The notes under the pieces: model-generated
The model's input: only the letters and a program-made list of their open reading frames with translations
Database searches by the model: none
Told to the model about the DNA's origin: nothing
Shown: positions 23,552-33,099 of the stretch, one piece after another
Layout: every line of letters starts with the position of its first letter
Numbering within the stretch: the stretch's first letter is position 1
DNA from: Acidobacteriaceae bacterium
Lineage (GTDB): Bacteria; Acidobacteriota; Terriglobia; Terriglobales; Acidobacteriaceae
Direction: 5' to 3'
DNA: 64,000 nucleotides
NCBI GenBank assembly: GCA_003140075.1
Contig: PLIO01000070.1
Span: 77,363-141,362, forward strand
Made by a program: the position numbers and the translations under genes

Positions 23552-24826
23552 CTACGGGACCACCGCTTGCACTGGCGTCGAGCGAGTGCTCTCCTGTCCA
23601 CTGGAGTTCACCGAAGTGGCAGCATAGTAATAAGTCTGCCCGGAGACGACCGTGCTATCGGTATAGGCAGTATTGGACTCCAGGATGGGATTTATTTTGG
23701 CATACGTGCCGTTCGTGCTCGCGCTCCGATAAACGTTGTAGCCCACTGCATCCGCGCTGGAATTCCAGAAGAGGTTGACGCTGTAGGCAGTCACGGTACC
23801 GGTGCCATTCAGCGATTCAACCGCTTGGGAGTTGGATGCATTGCTGCCGAACGTGAGAGCGCCAGACACCGTACCGCTGCTTTGTGGCGTGAAGGCTACA
23901 TTGAATGACATGCTCTGCCCCGTGGCGATCGTCAACGGGAAAGAGGCTCCATTCAAGACAAATTGCGAACTGCTGCTGCTGGCAGAGGATACCGTCACAG
24001 TTGCACCCACTGCGCTCATCGTCATTGGTTCAGTCTGTGTTGTTCCAACCGGCACGTTGCCGAAACTCAGCGGCGCCGGAGCTATGGTTAGCTGACCCGT
24101 CGTCGTTCCCGTGCCGGAAAGAGGGACGGTTAGCGCGGGACTAACCACAAGCAGGCTCCCCCCGACTGTGCCGGATGATTGCGGGTTGAACGTGACATTG
24201 AATGTGGCGCTTTGCCCGGCAGCCAAAGTCAGAGGTAGATTAGGCCCGCTCATTGAGAATCCGCTACCAGTTGTCGTAACCGCCAACAGGGTCACCTTCC
24301 AGGAACGGTCGTTCGTGAGCACCACGGGCACAGTGGCACTGCTCCCTACCGCCACCTGGCCAAACGAAGCACTCGATGGCGTGGCGGTCACGGACTCGCT
24401 ACTCACGCCCGCGCCCTCAGCGTCAAGCGTTAAGGTGGAGTTGGACGCATCGCTGGAGAACTTGATCGTTCCCTGCGTCCACCCGTTCGCCGAGGGAGTG
24501 AAGCTCACACTCACCCCGACGCTTTGCCCCGCTGCTAACGAAAGGGGGAGGCTCAGCTGGGGCGCCGTGAACTCTCTGTTGCTGATCGTGACTTCCGAGA
24601 TCGTGACACTCGTCTGCCCTGTATTCGTCACGGTCGCCATCAAGGTCTCGCTCTGACCCGTGATGATGTCGCCAAATTGAAGGCCCGTGGGATTGCAAGT
24701 GAGTTGTCGGGTGGCTGCACCGGCACTCACCGACGCTATGCCAAACAGCAGGATTGCCAAACCGATGGTTGGAAAATGGATTGCGGGGACGGAGAAAGAC
24801 TGGATGATGGACTGGGGGAGTCGCAT
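23552..24826 (-). CDS. Exported choice-of-anchor-D/HYDIN-repeat protein with FnIII domain
   Basis: From the ATG at 24826 the protein has 424 residues. A signal peptide (hydrophobic to about residue 38, ending VSAGA) is followed by three immunoglobulin-like repeats of about 100 residues, each with the pattern F-G-x-V/I ... VTNTG/VLTND ... LAAGQS ... NVTFNPQSSGT, as in HYDIN/ASPM-like domains. A C-terminal FnIII domain follows (VNLFWNSSADAVGYNVYRS, YYYAATSVNSSG). It should be exported and extended. It carries no PEP-CTERM tail although the exosortase is 1.3 kb away. The frame is open to 24910, giving weaker alternative starts. Confidence 0.75.
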   Translation of the reverse strand: MRLPQSIIQSFSVPAIHFPTIGLAILLFGIASVSAGAATRQLTCNPTGLQFGDIITGQSETLMATVTNTGQTSVTISEVTISNREFTAPQLSLPLSLAAGQSVGVSVSFTPSANGWTQGTIKFSSDASNSTLTLDAEGAGVSSESVTATPSSASFGQVAVGSSATVPVVLTNDRSWKVTLLAVTTTGSGFSMSGPNLPLTLAAGQSATFNVTFNPQSSGTVGGSLLVVSPALTVPLSGTGTTTGQLTIAPAPLSFGNVPVGTTQTEPMTMSAVGATVTVSSASSSSSQFVLNGASFPLTIATGQSMSFNVAFTPQSSGTVSGALTFGSNASNSQAVESLNGTGTVTAYSVNLFWNSSADAVGYNVYRSASTNGTYAKINPILESNTAYTDSTVVSGQTYYYAATSVNSSGQESTRSTPVQAVVP

Positions 24827-25238
24827 GCATCCAGTATGGGAACCCGTCACTGCGCCGAGTAGATTCCGGCAGTACATGAACCGCATTGGCCGGTAGGCCA
24901 ACAGGTCCAAATCGGAACTGATTGCCCATTAAGGGGCCCAAACTCGAATAGAAAATCGGAAGGGCATGAAGTGGTAGATGGGCACGTCCTCGGCAACTGC
25001 CAACTGAACGGAATTATGATTTGCATGAGCGCCGGCCGTTCACAGTATTCGACTCGAACGACGCTTCGCTGCCAGCACGCTCACGGAGCATCAGGGAAGG
25101 CCACTCATTGTTTGGACAGGGAGCGCCCAAATGCCTAATACCACTTGAGTATCGGAGTGAAACGAAAAAGGTAGGAATGCGCCGGTAGAACTGAATGCTG
25201 GGAGCGCGTGTACAATCCCTCAGCATCGGGAATGCTCA
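24827..25238. other. Intergenic region, divergent promoters expected
   Basis: No gene, RNA or repeat can be supported in these 412 bases. The region must hold the promoters of the exported repeat protein (- strand) and of the DUF485/symporter pair (+ strand). A TACAAT hexamer at about 25210 is a possible -10 for the latter but has no good -35 partner. A small hairpin, AGCAT-CGGGA-ATGCT at 25222-25236, ends two bases before the ATG at 25239 and holds the only purine-rich ribosome-site candidate in its loop. Confidence 0.4.
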
Positions 25239-25592
25239 ATGAACCCTCCCACGCAGCGTAGCTCGCGGAACTTGCCCGATCGGGCAGAATGGGATCGGAT
25301 TGCCACCAGTGCACAATTTCAAGACTTGTTGGCCAGGAAAAAAGCATTCATTCTTCCAGCCCTTCTGTTTTTTCTCGTGTACTACCTGCTTCTTCCTATT
25401 CTGGTCGGGTGCGCACCAATACTGATGTCTAATCGAGTGCTCGGAACCGTGACTCTGGCGTACCTATTCGCGCTCTCCCAATTCGCCGTGGGGTGGGCGA
25501 TTGCCGGGTTATACCTAAGGGCTTCTACGAAGTTCGACAAGCTCATCGAGGATCTCCTTGCGCGGGCGAATGGTTCCGAAGGAGGGAGGTGA
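25239..25592 (+). CDS. DUF485 membrane protein
   Basis: The protein has 117 residues with two membrane helices (about 36-60 and 71-94) between charged ends. Size, layout and position match DUF485 (YjcH) proteins, which nearly always precede an acetate-type sodium symporter. The stop is directly followed by the GTG of that symporter. It is likely a small partner or assembly factor of the carrier. The ribosome site may be hidden in a short hairpin just before the ATG. Confidence 0.82.
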   Translation: MNPPTQRSSRNLPDRAEWDRIATSAQFQDLLARKKAFILPALLFFLVYYLLLPILVGCAPILMSNRVLGTVTLAYLFALSQFAVGWAIAGLYLRASTKFDKLIEDLLARANGSEGGR

Positions 25593-27209
25593 GTGTCGAT
25601 TGCCCTGGTTGTTTTCCTCGCATTCATCGCAGGTACTCTCGGAATCACATATTGGGCTGCGAAGCGCTCCCGCGGAGCTAGCGCGTATTTCGCCGCCGGT
25701 CGTGGCATCACAGCCTGGCAAAATGGATTTGCAGTAGCGGGTGATTTCATGAGTGCGGCGTCATTTCTCGGGATTGTCGGTCTGATTGCACTGCAGGGGT
25801 TCGACGGATTTTTGTATGCGGTTGGCGGCTTTGCCGCTTTCGTGACGATCCTCCTGTTGGTCGCGGAACCACTTCGCAACACCGGGAAATACACCATGGG
25901 AGATGTGTTGGCCTACCGCCTGCGGCCACGGCCAGTGCGGGCGCTGGCTGCTCTCAGCACACTGGCGACGATTCTGTTTTACATGATTGCGCAAATGGTT
26001 GGTGCGGGAGCGCTGGTGGCGCTGCTTCTGGCGAATTCCGGCATCAGCTACAACATGGCGGTAACCGGAGTGGGCATCCTGATGATGGTATACGTGGTTT
26101 TCGGCGGCATGTTGGCGACCACGTGGGTGCAGATCGTCAAAGCTATGCTGTTATCGACGTGCGCCTTCGCTCTGACCATCTTGGTGTTGGGACATTTTCA
26201 TTTTGATCTCGGCGAGTTCTTTGCCGCGGCCAGCCGGGTCGCATACCATCAGAAAGATCAACTGGTTGTCCGAGACTTCCTACAACCCGGTTTGCACTAC
26301 AAGCCGCCCTATGGGCCGCTCGATTTGATCTCCCTAGGGCTGGTATTCGCTGTCGGAACAGCGGGGCTTCCGCACATTCTGGTGAAGTTCTACACCGTGC
26401 CTGACGCGCAAACAGCACGCAAGAGCGTAGTGTGGGCCATGATTCTGATCGGCAGCTTTTATGTAATGACCTCCGTGCTCGGCCTCGGCGCGGCCGCCAT
26501 CGTGGGCCCAGACTATATTGTCACTCACGGTGGAACCAACATGAGTGGTCCGCTGTTGGCACAAGCTCTGGCGGGTGACGTTTTTCTGGCTCTGGTGTCG
26601 GCCGTTGCTTTCGCCACGATTCTTGCCGTTGTGGCGGGCTTGACGATCAGCGCATCCACTTCCTTCGCTCACGATTTCTGGATCAATGTGATCCACCATG
26701 GAGTGGAGCGGAGGTCCGGCGAAACGGTCCTGATGGCGCGGGTTTCGGCGCTGGCGGTTGGAGCGGTTGCAATTATGATCGCGATTGCATTGGGACCGGC
26801 GTCCAATGCCGGGATTCTCGCAACCCTCGGCATGGCGGTGGCCGCCTCCGCGAACTTTCCCGTCGTTGTGCTCTCGATCTTCTGGCGTCGCTTCAATACC
26901 GCGGGGGCCATCGCCGGTTTGTCGGTTGGCCTGCTGGCCTCGATCGGGCTCATCCTGGCGAGTCCGAACTTCATGGGCATCGATCCACTCAACGCAACCG
27001 GGACCGTACACCACCTGATTCAAGCGAAGGCGTGGTTTCCATTGGAGAACGTAGGCATCGTGAGCGTGCCGCTCGGTTTTTTGGCGGCGATTGTAGGCAC
27101 TCTGCTCAGCGATGAACCCAGTTCCGAAGCGAAGTTCAACGAGTTCATGGTCCGCGCGAACACGGGGCTGGGAGCGGAAGAAGCCGCGGCAAAAACCACC
27201 GTGAGCTGA
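25593..27209 (+). CDS. actP: Sodium/solute symporter (ActP-like acetate permease)
   Basis: The protein has 538 residues and about 13 membrane segments, of the SSS family. Characteristic stretches are GRGITAWQNGFAVAGDFMSA near 30-50 with the conserved sodium-site region, AGLPHILVKFYTVPDA near 260, and SFAHDFW in the second inverted repeat. ActP proteins take up acetate and other short monocarboxylates. The GTG start abuts the DUF485 stop and has GGAGGGAGG just upstream. The neighbouring benzoylformate-decarboxylase-like enzyme suggests an organic acid as cargo, but acetate is the default. Confidence 0.83.
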   Translation: MSIALVVFLAFIAGTLGITYWAAKRSRGASAYFAAGRGITAWQNGFAVAGDFMSAASFLGIVGLIALQGFDGFLYAVGGFAAFVTILLLVAEPLRNTGKYTMGDVLAYRLRPRPVRALAALSTLATILFYMIAQMVGAGALVALLLANSGISYNMAVTGVGILMMVYVVFGGMLATTWVQIVKAMLLSTCAFALTILVLGHFHFDLGEFFAAASRVAYHQKDQLVVRDFLQPGLHYKPPYGPLDLISLGLVFAVGTAGLPHILVKFYTVPDAQTARKSVVWAMILIGSFYVMTSVLGLGAAAIVGPDYIVTHGGTNMSGPLLAQALAGDVFLALVSAVAFATILAVVAGLTISASTSFAHDFWINVIHHGVERRSGETVLMARVSALAVGAVAIMIAIALGPASNAGILATLGMAVAASANFPVVVLSIFWRRFNTAGAIAGLSVGLLASIGLILASPNFMGIDPLNATGTVHHLIQAKAWFPLENVGIVSVPLGFLAAIVGTLLSDEPSSEAKFNEFMVRANTGLGAEEAAAKTTVS

Positions 27210-27225
27210 ATCTGGTCTCGATTCT

Positions 27226-28842
27226 TCAGCGATAGTGTGGCGGATTGACGGAGCGATCCATACCCATGCATTTCTCTCCGCCGGGTGCGACGTTGACACT
27301 GATCAGATGTGGGCGCTTCGACGAGAACGCTTGTTTCAACGCGGGTTCGAGATCTTCGGGCCGGTCCACTTCCTGCGCGGTTACCCCATAGCCCTGAGCT
27401 ATTTTAACCACGTCGATGCCGGGCAAGTCCATCCCCGCAACGTTACGCCCCACCTGAGTAAAATCGCAAAAGGCCTTCAACGCAGAGTAGTCCGCATTTC
27501 GCAGCACGATGATCACAACGGGGAGGTTGTGCTGAGCGGCACTCCAGAGAGTTTGGATCGAATATTGAATCGAGCCATCTCCAATCGGACACACGACTCG
27601 CCGGTCGGGATGTGCCATCTGGAGCCCAACGGCCGCGGGTAAGCCAAACCCCAAGATGCCGTTCGGCACAGAGTAGAAAGAGCCGGGTTCGTCCAGCATG
27701 AGATGGCGGTCGAGATCTCCTTTTGAAGACGGACACTCTTCGGAAATGATTACACTGCTCGGCATCACTCTATTCAGAATCTCGAACAAATAAGCGGGTG
27801 TCATGGGATATTCAGGTTTCGCTTCTGCCGGATCAACTCGTCGCGGTGTAACTCTCGGTTCTTTCCTTTTGGCATGAGTGCGAAGGTATTTGGCCGCAGC
27901 AGAAATGTTGCCGACAATGCTGTTTCCGATCAATGCCGCGGCAGCTTCGTTCGGCGAGTTCGTGATTTGAAAAAGCCTGGTTCCGGGTTGGATTGCATTG
28001 CCCGGCACATATGCGTAGTAAAGAAAAACCGGCGCGCCCAAGACTACAACCGTGTCGTATTTGGCGAGCTGATCTGCAAGTGGTTGTTGAGCGGGCAGCA
28101 AGCCTCCGCGAAACAGCCGATGCGTTCGCGGGAAGGTCCAGCGCGGAGGGATTGGCTGTTGATAGACATCGGCATTGAGGTGCTCGGCGAGTGCGATGAC
28201 GTCGTGCCACGCCCGGTCTTCCTCAATCTGAGAACCGGCGACGATTGCGGGCTTGCGACTCAAGTTAAGCGCGCGAACCACTTCGTCCAACGCCGCGGGA
28301 TCGGGCAACACAGTGTGATTTACTTCGCGGGCAACGACGGACTGGCATTCGTGAGTCCAGTCGTCCATAGGAATCGAAAGGAACACCGGTCCCATGGGCG
28401 GTTGCATGGCAAGGTAATAAGCTCGCGCAATCGCTGCCGGAACGTCCTCTGCGCGAAGCGGTTCGTAGGCCCATTTCACATAGGGTTTCACCACCTCCAC
28501 CGCGCGGCTCACCAGAAACGGTTCTGCCAGGACTTGGCGGCGATCTTGTTGCCCCGTAGTCACTACGAGAGGGGCGTGGCAGTAAAAGGCATCGATCAGT
28601 GCAGAAAGTCCGTTGCCGGCGCTGGCGATGGAGTGCAAATTTACAAACGTGGCGTTTCCCCGGGCCATCGCATAACCGAGCGCCATCCCCGCCGCGGAAC
28701 GTTCGTGCAATGCCAGCACGTATCGAAAATCGGACGGCAGGTCGCGCAGAAAAGGTAACTCCGTCGATCCCGGGTTCCCAAAGATGACGGTCATTCCCAA
28801 GTCGCGCAGGAGTTGATATGTGACTTCTCGTACTGTGCTCAT
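27226..28842 (-). CDS. mdlC: Benzoylformate decarboxylase-like ThDP enzyme
   Basis: The protein has 538 residues. It follows the Pseudomonas benzoylformate decarboxylase pattern: GNPGSTELPFL with the active-site Ser, LALHER with the activating Glu, NLHSIAS with the first catalytic His, GAPVFLYYAY, and IGDGSIQYSIQTLWS as metal-diphosphate site. The second catalytic His of the Pseudomonas enzyme (in RYHQY) is Tyr here (LYYAY), so reaction or substrate may differ. The ATG at 28842 matches the family start; the frame is open for eight more codons. It converges on the symporter gene with 16 bases between the stops. Confidence 0.78.
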   Translation of the reverse strand: MSTVREVTYQLLRDLGMTVIFGNPGSTELPFLRDLPSDFRYVLALHERSAAGMALGYAMARGNATFVNLHSIASAGNGLSALIDAFYCHAPLVVTTGQQDRRQVLAEPFLVSRAVEVVKPYVKWAYEPLRAEDVPAAIARAYYLAMQPPMGPVFLSIPMDDWTHECQSVVAREVNHTVLPDPAALDEVVRALNLSRKPAIVAGSQIEEDRAWHDVIALAEHLNADVYQQPIPPRWTFPRTHRLFRGGLLPAQQPLADQLAKYDTVVVLGAPVFLYYAYVPGNAIQPGTRLFQITNSPNEAAAALIGNSIVGNISAAAKYLRTHAKRKEPRVTPRRVDPAEAKPEYPMTPAYLFEILNRVMPSSVIISEECPSSKGDLDRHLMLDEPGSFYSVPNGILGFGLPAAVGLQMAHPDRRVVCPIGDGSIQYSIQTLWSAAQHNLPVVIIVLRNADYSALKAFCDFTQVGRNVAGMDLPGIDVVKIAQGYGVTAQEVDRPEDLEPALKQAFSSKRPHLISVNVAPGGEKCMGMDRSVNPPHYR

Positions 28843-29039
28843 GCTGTGCTCACTGTCACGTCTCAATTCGACAGACGACGAATCTGGGATGCGGAAGTTA
28901 TATCACTTCGCGCGAAAGCAGAGTCAAACCCCCATCGCAACTCGACGGTTGAACTGATCTTCCGCAGGATGGTATTGTCACTCACTCTCGCGATTCGAAG
29001 AGTTGAAAGATCCCTTGAGAAAACCGGGGTTGAACCAGC

Positions 29040-29969
29040 ATGGCTGTGAAGGTTTGCATTGTCGGATGCGGCGCGCTGGGCAGCGTGTTTGCCGCACATC
29101 TGGCACGCGTCGACGACGTCGAGGTTCACGTTTATGACGTCTCCGAAGCACATACGCACGCGATCACTGAGCGTGGCTTACAGATCAGCGGCGCTGTCGA
29201 ATTCACCGCCAAGGTCCACGCTACATCCCACCCTCGCGAGATTCCGCCTTGTGAGTTCGGCATTTTTGCGACCAAGAGTTTGCACACGCGCGCCGCTCTC
29301 GAGCAGACGGCGCACATTTTCGGAACTTCCGGCGCAGTGTGTTCGGTGCAGAACGGCCTGGGCAACGAAGAAATTATTGCCGAACATGTGAAGCACGTAA
29401 TCCGCGGCGCGACAACCATGGCCGCACACCTCATCGGGCCGGGCCATGCGGGGTTTGAATTCTACAGCGACCTCTGGATTGGGCCCTTCGAGCCCACGGG
29501 CACTTCTTACGCATGCGTCGAGCAGTTGGCGGGACTGCTGAATCGCGCCGGACTGCACGTGGTTGCGCTGCAGGACGCGCGGGGCGCGCAGTGGACCAAG
29601 CTGATTTTCAACGCCGCAGTCAATCCGGTGGATGCACTCACTCTGCTCCACCATGGCGCCGCCACGCGTTTCCCGCCCACGGGGTCGCTCTACGAAGCCT
29701 TGTTGCAGGAAGGAGAATCCGTGGCCGAAGCTCTCGGCATTGCATTGCCATGGGATGCGCGGCAGATGATCGCCGAGGGCGCTAACGCCACTCAGAAGAG
29801 AAATGTGAGCATGTTGTTGGATGTGCTGGCCAAGCGGCCGACCGAAATCGATTTTCTGAATGGCGCCATCGCAGACTGGGGAGAAAAGCTGGGCGTCCCG
29901 GTTCCGCTGAACCGTGCGATCTGGCAATTGGTCAAGGGACTGGAACACTCGTGGACTGGTCCTTCGTGA
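29040..29969 (+). CDS. 2-dehydropantoate 2-reductase family protein
   Basis: The protein has 309 residues. It opens with the NADP site VCIVGCGALGSVFAAHL and has FATKSLHTRAAL, SVQNGLGNEE and the catalytic Lys region QWTKLIFNAAVNP near 185, all as in PanE/ApbA. It would reduce a 2-oxo acid such as ketopantoate. It is not next to other pantothenate genes but to aromatic-type genes (cupin, ThDP enzyme), so a different 2-oxo acid is possible. The ATG at 29040 directly precedes the dinucleotide fold. Confidence 0.8.
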   Translation: MAVKVCIVGCGALGSVFAAHLARVDDVEVHVYDVSEAHTHAITERGLQISGAVEFTAKVHATSHPREIPPCEFGIFATKSLHTRAALEQTAHIFGTSGAVCSVQNGLGNEEIIAEHVKHVIRGATTMAAHLIGPGHAGFEFYSDLWIGPFEPTGTSYACVEQLAGLLNRAGLHVVALQDARGAQWTKLIFNAAVNPVDALTLLHHGAATRFPPTGSLYEALLQEGESVAEALGIALPWDARQMIAEGANATQKRNVSMLLDVLAKRPTEIDFLNGAIADWGEKLGVPVPLNRAIWQLVKGLEHSWTGPS

Positions 29970-30080
29970 ATATGTCGGAGGAATCCCGATCGAGCGGCCG
30001 CGCACATCGCGCTCAGAACAACACATAGCGCTGCAGAACAACTAAACCTGTGATATTTTCATTGTCCTCGGGGAGGGATC

Positions 30081-30575
30081 ATGGCGATTACCGATACGAA
30101 AGCAAGTCTCGATTCGGTTGTGCGCGAATATGCGTTTCCGGACGTTCATATTGGCTCGAGCGAAGACGAATCTCCTTGGGTGCCCTTCAAGGAGAATTCG
30201 TTTATCCGGCACCTTGCGTTCGACGTGCGCAGCAACATGTACGCCAACGTTTTGTGGGTGACCAAGGGCGGAATGCTGGGCCGGCACCGCCATCGCGGAA
30301 GGGTCTTCGGCTATACCGTCGAAGGCAGTTGGCGATATCTGGAGTATGACTGGATCGCGCGACCCGGCAGCTATGTGCAGGAGAGCCCCGGCGTCACTCA
30401 TACACTAGTCTCCGATGAGGGCATGAAAACGATCTTCTGGCTCAATGGCTCGCTGGAGTTCTACGACGATGGCGAGAACCTGCTCGAGACACTGGATGTC
30501 TTTTGGTTCATCGATCACTATTTGAGTTATTGCCGCGAGCGCGGCATCAAGGTTAACAGGAAGCTGTTCGTGTAA
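30081..30575 (+). CDS. Cupin, 2,4'-dihydroxyacetophenone dioxygenase-like
   Basis: The protein has 164 residues with one cupin fold. The metal site is recognisable as GRHRHRGRVFGYTVEG (two His and a downstream residue) and PGVTHTLVSD (third His). Overall sequence and length look like 2,4'-dihydroxyacetophenone dioxygenase, which uses iron to split the carbon chain of a hydroxyacetophenone. GGAGGG precedes the ATG. With the adjacent 2-oxo-acid enzymes it suggests breakdown of an aromatic side chain, but this is an inference from context. Confidence 0.75.
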   Translation: MAITDTKASLDSVVREYAFPDVHIGSSEDESPWVPFKENSFIRHLAFDVRSNMYANVLWVTKGGMLGRHRHRGRVFGYTVEGSWRYLEYDWIARPGSYVQESPGVTHTLVSDEGMKTIFWLNGSLEFYDDGENLLETLDVFWFIDHYLSYCRERGIKVNRKLFV

Positions 30576-30605
30576 GAACCGAAGCTTCCAATCAGCGGTC
30601 AACCG

Positions 30606-31769
30606 TTATCGAATTCTTGTCCCATCAACCTTCACCCGGAAGAGCACGTACGGCTTTTGGCGCAGATCCTGACCGTTGTGGAAGGCGGCTTGCCGTTCGA
30701 CTTGGTTCGCCGTGAAATAGAGGTAACCATCCGCGGCCAGCGACAATGTATCCGGCCAGAGCACGCGCCGATCGTGCACCAGCGTTTCGATTTCGCTATT
30801 CAAGTTTCGCCGTCGAATGGCGTTGTGTTCGTAGTCGCTGAGATAGACTCGCCCCTGCGCATCGGATTCAAGACCGTCACCCGCTCCTCCCTTTTCGCCG
30901 AGATCCTTCACGGTCGCGGCGACTTCAGCGTCGGACCTATTCTGGTCCGTAAGCGCGTCCACGCTCACCCTGTAGAGATGCCGGCTGGTGAGGGGGCAGT
31001 AGTAGAGAATTTTTCCATCCGGGCTGATGGCAATTCCATCGGAGCCAACCGAGAACCTCGCCGGCGGCTGTCCCGGAAGTCGCATCTGCAGGATCTCTCC
31101 TTCGACCACAGGAACAAACTCTGGATCAGGTTTCGTCGATGAATGGTCGTTCAGACGGCGCCAGCTTTTACCCGTGGCCAGATCTACCACGATGATGCCG
31201 TTCGGTCCACTCGAAGTCGAATCGGTAATGAATGCCATGCCTTCGACGCCGCGGTGTAAGTCGAACCTGACGTCATTCAAATAAGTTGTGGTCAGAGCAA
31301 TATCTGTGGGGAAAATAATTTTCTTGACGACTTTGTCGCTATTGAGATCCACGGCGATCAACTTCGGACCACCCAAGCTGGTCGGTCCGAATCCAATACT
31401 CCCGGTGTCGAGAATCCACAACCGATTTCCAGTTGGGTCCACCACCACACTCTGCACCGAGACTAATTTGTCGGCCTGATTGTCGCCGCTCTTGTAGCCA
31501 TTGATGTCTGCGTTGGGGTAGGGGAAGGTCTTGCCGTGTTTCACTTCTGCCACGGTGTATTCGACGTTGTCTCCCCACTTCGGAAAGTTCACGAAGATTC
31601 GCCCATTGTTCGCAACCGTGACACCGGTCGGCATCGCGCCGCTAAAAGTCGCGACCACTTCCAGTTTGCCGATAGAGCGATCCGTCGCCAGTTCCTGAGA
31701 CTGAATCACTCCAGAGAGAGCGCAGAAAAGAAGCAAAGACGCAAATTGCATCGCTGTTTGTGGTGGCAT
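30606..31769 (-). CDS. Exported yellow/major-royal-jelly-like beta-propeller protein
   Basis: The protein has 387 residues and a signal peptide ending near residue 25. The mature part has the repeated strand pattern and phrases of the yellow/MRJP family (PTGVTVANNGRIFVNFPKWGD, LWILDTGSIG, GVEGMAFITDS, DGIAISPDGKILYYCPLTS). These are six-bladed propellers that bind small ligands or act as lactonase-like enzymes; bacterial members are mostly uncharacterised. It converges on the cupin gene with 30 bases between stops. Confidence 0.8.
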   Translation of the reverse strand: MPPQTAMQFASLLLFCALSGVIQSQELATDRSIGKLEVVATFSGAMPTGVTVANNGRIFVNFPKWGDNVEYTVAEVKHGKTFPYPNADINGYKSGDNQADKLVSVQSVVVDPTGNRLWILDTGSIGFGPTSLGGPKLIAVDLNSDKVVKKIIFPTDIALTTTYLNDVRFDLHRGVEGMAFITDSTSSGPNGIIVVDLATGKSWRRLNDHSSTKPDPEFVPVVEGEILQMRLPGQPPARFSVGSDGIAISPDGKILYYCPLTSRHLYRVSVDALTDQNRSDAEVAATVKDLGEKGGAGDGLESDAQGRVYLSDYEHNAIRRRNLNSEIETLVHDRRVLWPDTLSLAADGYLYFTANQVERQAAFHNGQDLRQKPYVLFRVKVDGTRIR

Positions 31770-31846
31770 GGCAGAAGACTAGCAAGAAATGACTTCGGTG
31801 TGTAGCCAACCGGACTCGGAAACGCCATTTGCTATCATGCAACCCC

Positions 31847-33082
31847 ATGGGCTCTACGAGGCGTTACGAGAATACGCTGGTCGGAATTCTTTTCTTTACC
31901 TGGGGCACAGTTTTCCTCGACCGGATGTCGCCACTCTATCTGGCGCCATATTTCGCTCCGGAATTCCGTCTCGGCAATGCACAAATCGGAACCCTTGCTT
32001 CGGTGCTGGCGGTCACGTGGGCAGCGTCGACATTTTTTTTTGGCGCTCTGTCCGATCGTCTGGGCCGCAAACCGGTGCTGGTCCCCGCCGTATTCGTGTT
32101 CTCGATATTGTCCTGGATGACGGGCCTGGCTCACAGCTACCATCAACTGCTCTTGATCCGCGCGCTGATGGGCATTGCGGAAGGACCGACTTGGTCCATC
32201 ATGACGGCTCTGATTGAGGAATCCTCGTCGGTCAAACGACGCGGACGAAACATAGGCCTGGTGGTCAGTGCCGCGGCGCTGGTAGGCCTGGCGGCAGCGC
32301 CGGTATTGACGACGCAAGTGGCGGCGCGCTGGGGTTGGCGGTCGGCTTTTCTTGTTGCAGGCATTCCGGGGTTGCTGGCCGGTTTCTTGATTTGGAAGTT
32401 TGTGAAAGAGCCAGACGCCGGGACAAACCACGCAAAGCCCTCGATGCTCGAATATTTTTCCATTCTGCGCTATCGCAACATCTGGCTGTGTTGCCTGGGC
32501 GCGACGGGGTTCATGTCCTGGCTGTTTGCGCTGAGTGTATTCGCGCCGCTGTACATCACGGAGGTGGCGCATGAACCGGCGACGACGGCCGGGTTCTTGC
32601 TGGGCGCGAGCGGATTGGGCAGCTTCTTTCTCGGCTTTCTTCTTCCTTCGCTCTCTGACCGAATGGGGCGCAAGCCTGTCCTATTGCTAATGGCAATGCT
32701 CTCCGCAGTTGTGCCGCTCGCGTTTCTTGTTCCGGTTTTGTACGTGTATCCCCTGCTGCTGGCGGCGATAGTTTTCGTCGCCAACACCGGTCAGGGCATA
32801 GCAAGCCTGATCATGGTGCTGGTTCCCACCGAGAGTGTGCCGTCGCAGTTCCGGGCTACATCGATCGGCCTCACGACTCTGGTGGGGGAAATCATGGGTG
32901 CCACCGGCGCACCGATTCTGGCTGGCACGCTGGCAGAAAAACACGGCCTCGGTTTGACCATGTGGTTGGCGGCAGGGGGCAGTGCGGTGCTGTTTCTCGC
33001 AGCGCTGTTCCTGCAGGAACCTCGCCTCGACCCAAGCAGCGTTCTACCTACTTCGTCTGCGGGTGGAGTTAGTCAGCAGTGA
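31847..33082 (+). CDS. Major facilitator superfamily transporter
   Basis: From the ATG at 31847 the protein has 411 residues and twelve membrane segments. The loop 2-3 signature is GALSDRLGRKPVL and its repeat in the second half is PSLSDRMGRKPVL. The family relatives are organic acid and sugar-acid proton symporters. Its surroundings (LysR regulators, receptor, 2-oxo-acid enzymes) fit uptake of an organic acid. A TTG at 31829 in the same frame is a possible alternative start. It converges on the cut LysR gene with 17 bases between them. Confidence 0.85.
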   Translation: MGSTRRYENTLVGILFFTWGTVFLDRMSPLYLAPYFAPEFRLGNAQIGTLASVLAVTWAASTFFFGALSDRLGRKPVLVPAVFVFSILSWMTGLAHSYHQLLLIRALMGIAEGPTWSIMTALIEESSSVKRRGRNIGLVVSAAALVGLAAAPVLTTQVAARWGWRSAFLVAGIPGLLAGFLIWKFVKEPDAGTNHAKPSMLEYFSILRYRNIWLCCLGATGFMSWLFALSVFAPLYITEVAHEPATTAGFLLGASGLGSFFLGFLLPSLSDRMGRKPVLLLMAMLSAVVPLAFLVPVLYVYPLLLAAIVFVANTGQGIASLIMVLVPTESVPSQFRATSIGLTTLVGEIMGATGAPILAGTLAEKHGLGLTMWLAAGGSAVLFLAALFLQEPRLDPSSVLPTSSAGGVSQQ

Positions 33083-33099
33083 CAAGCTGCGGGCTCGAT

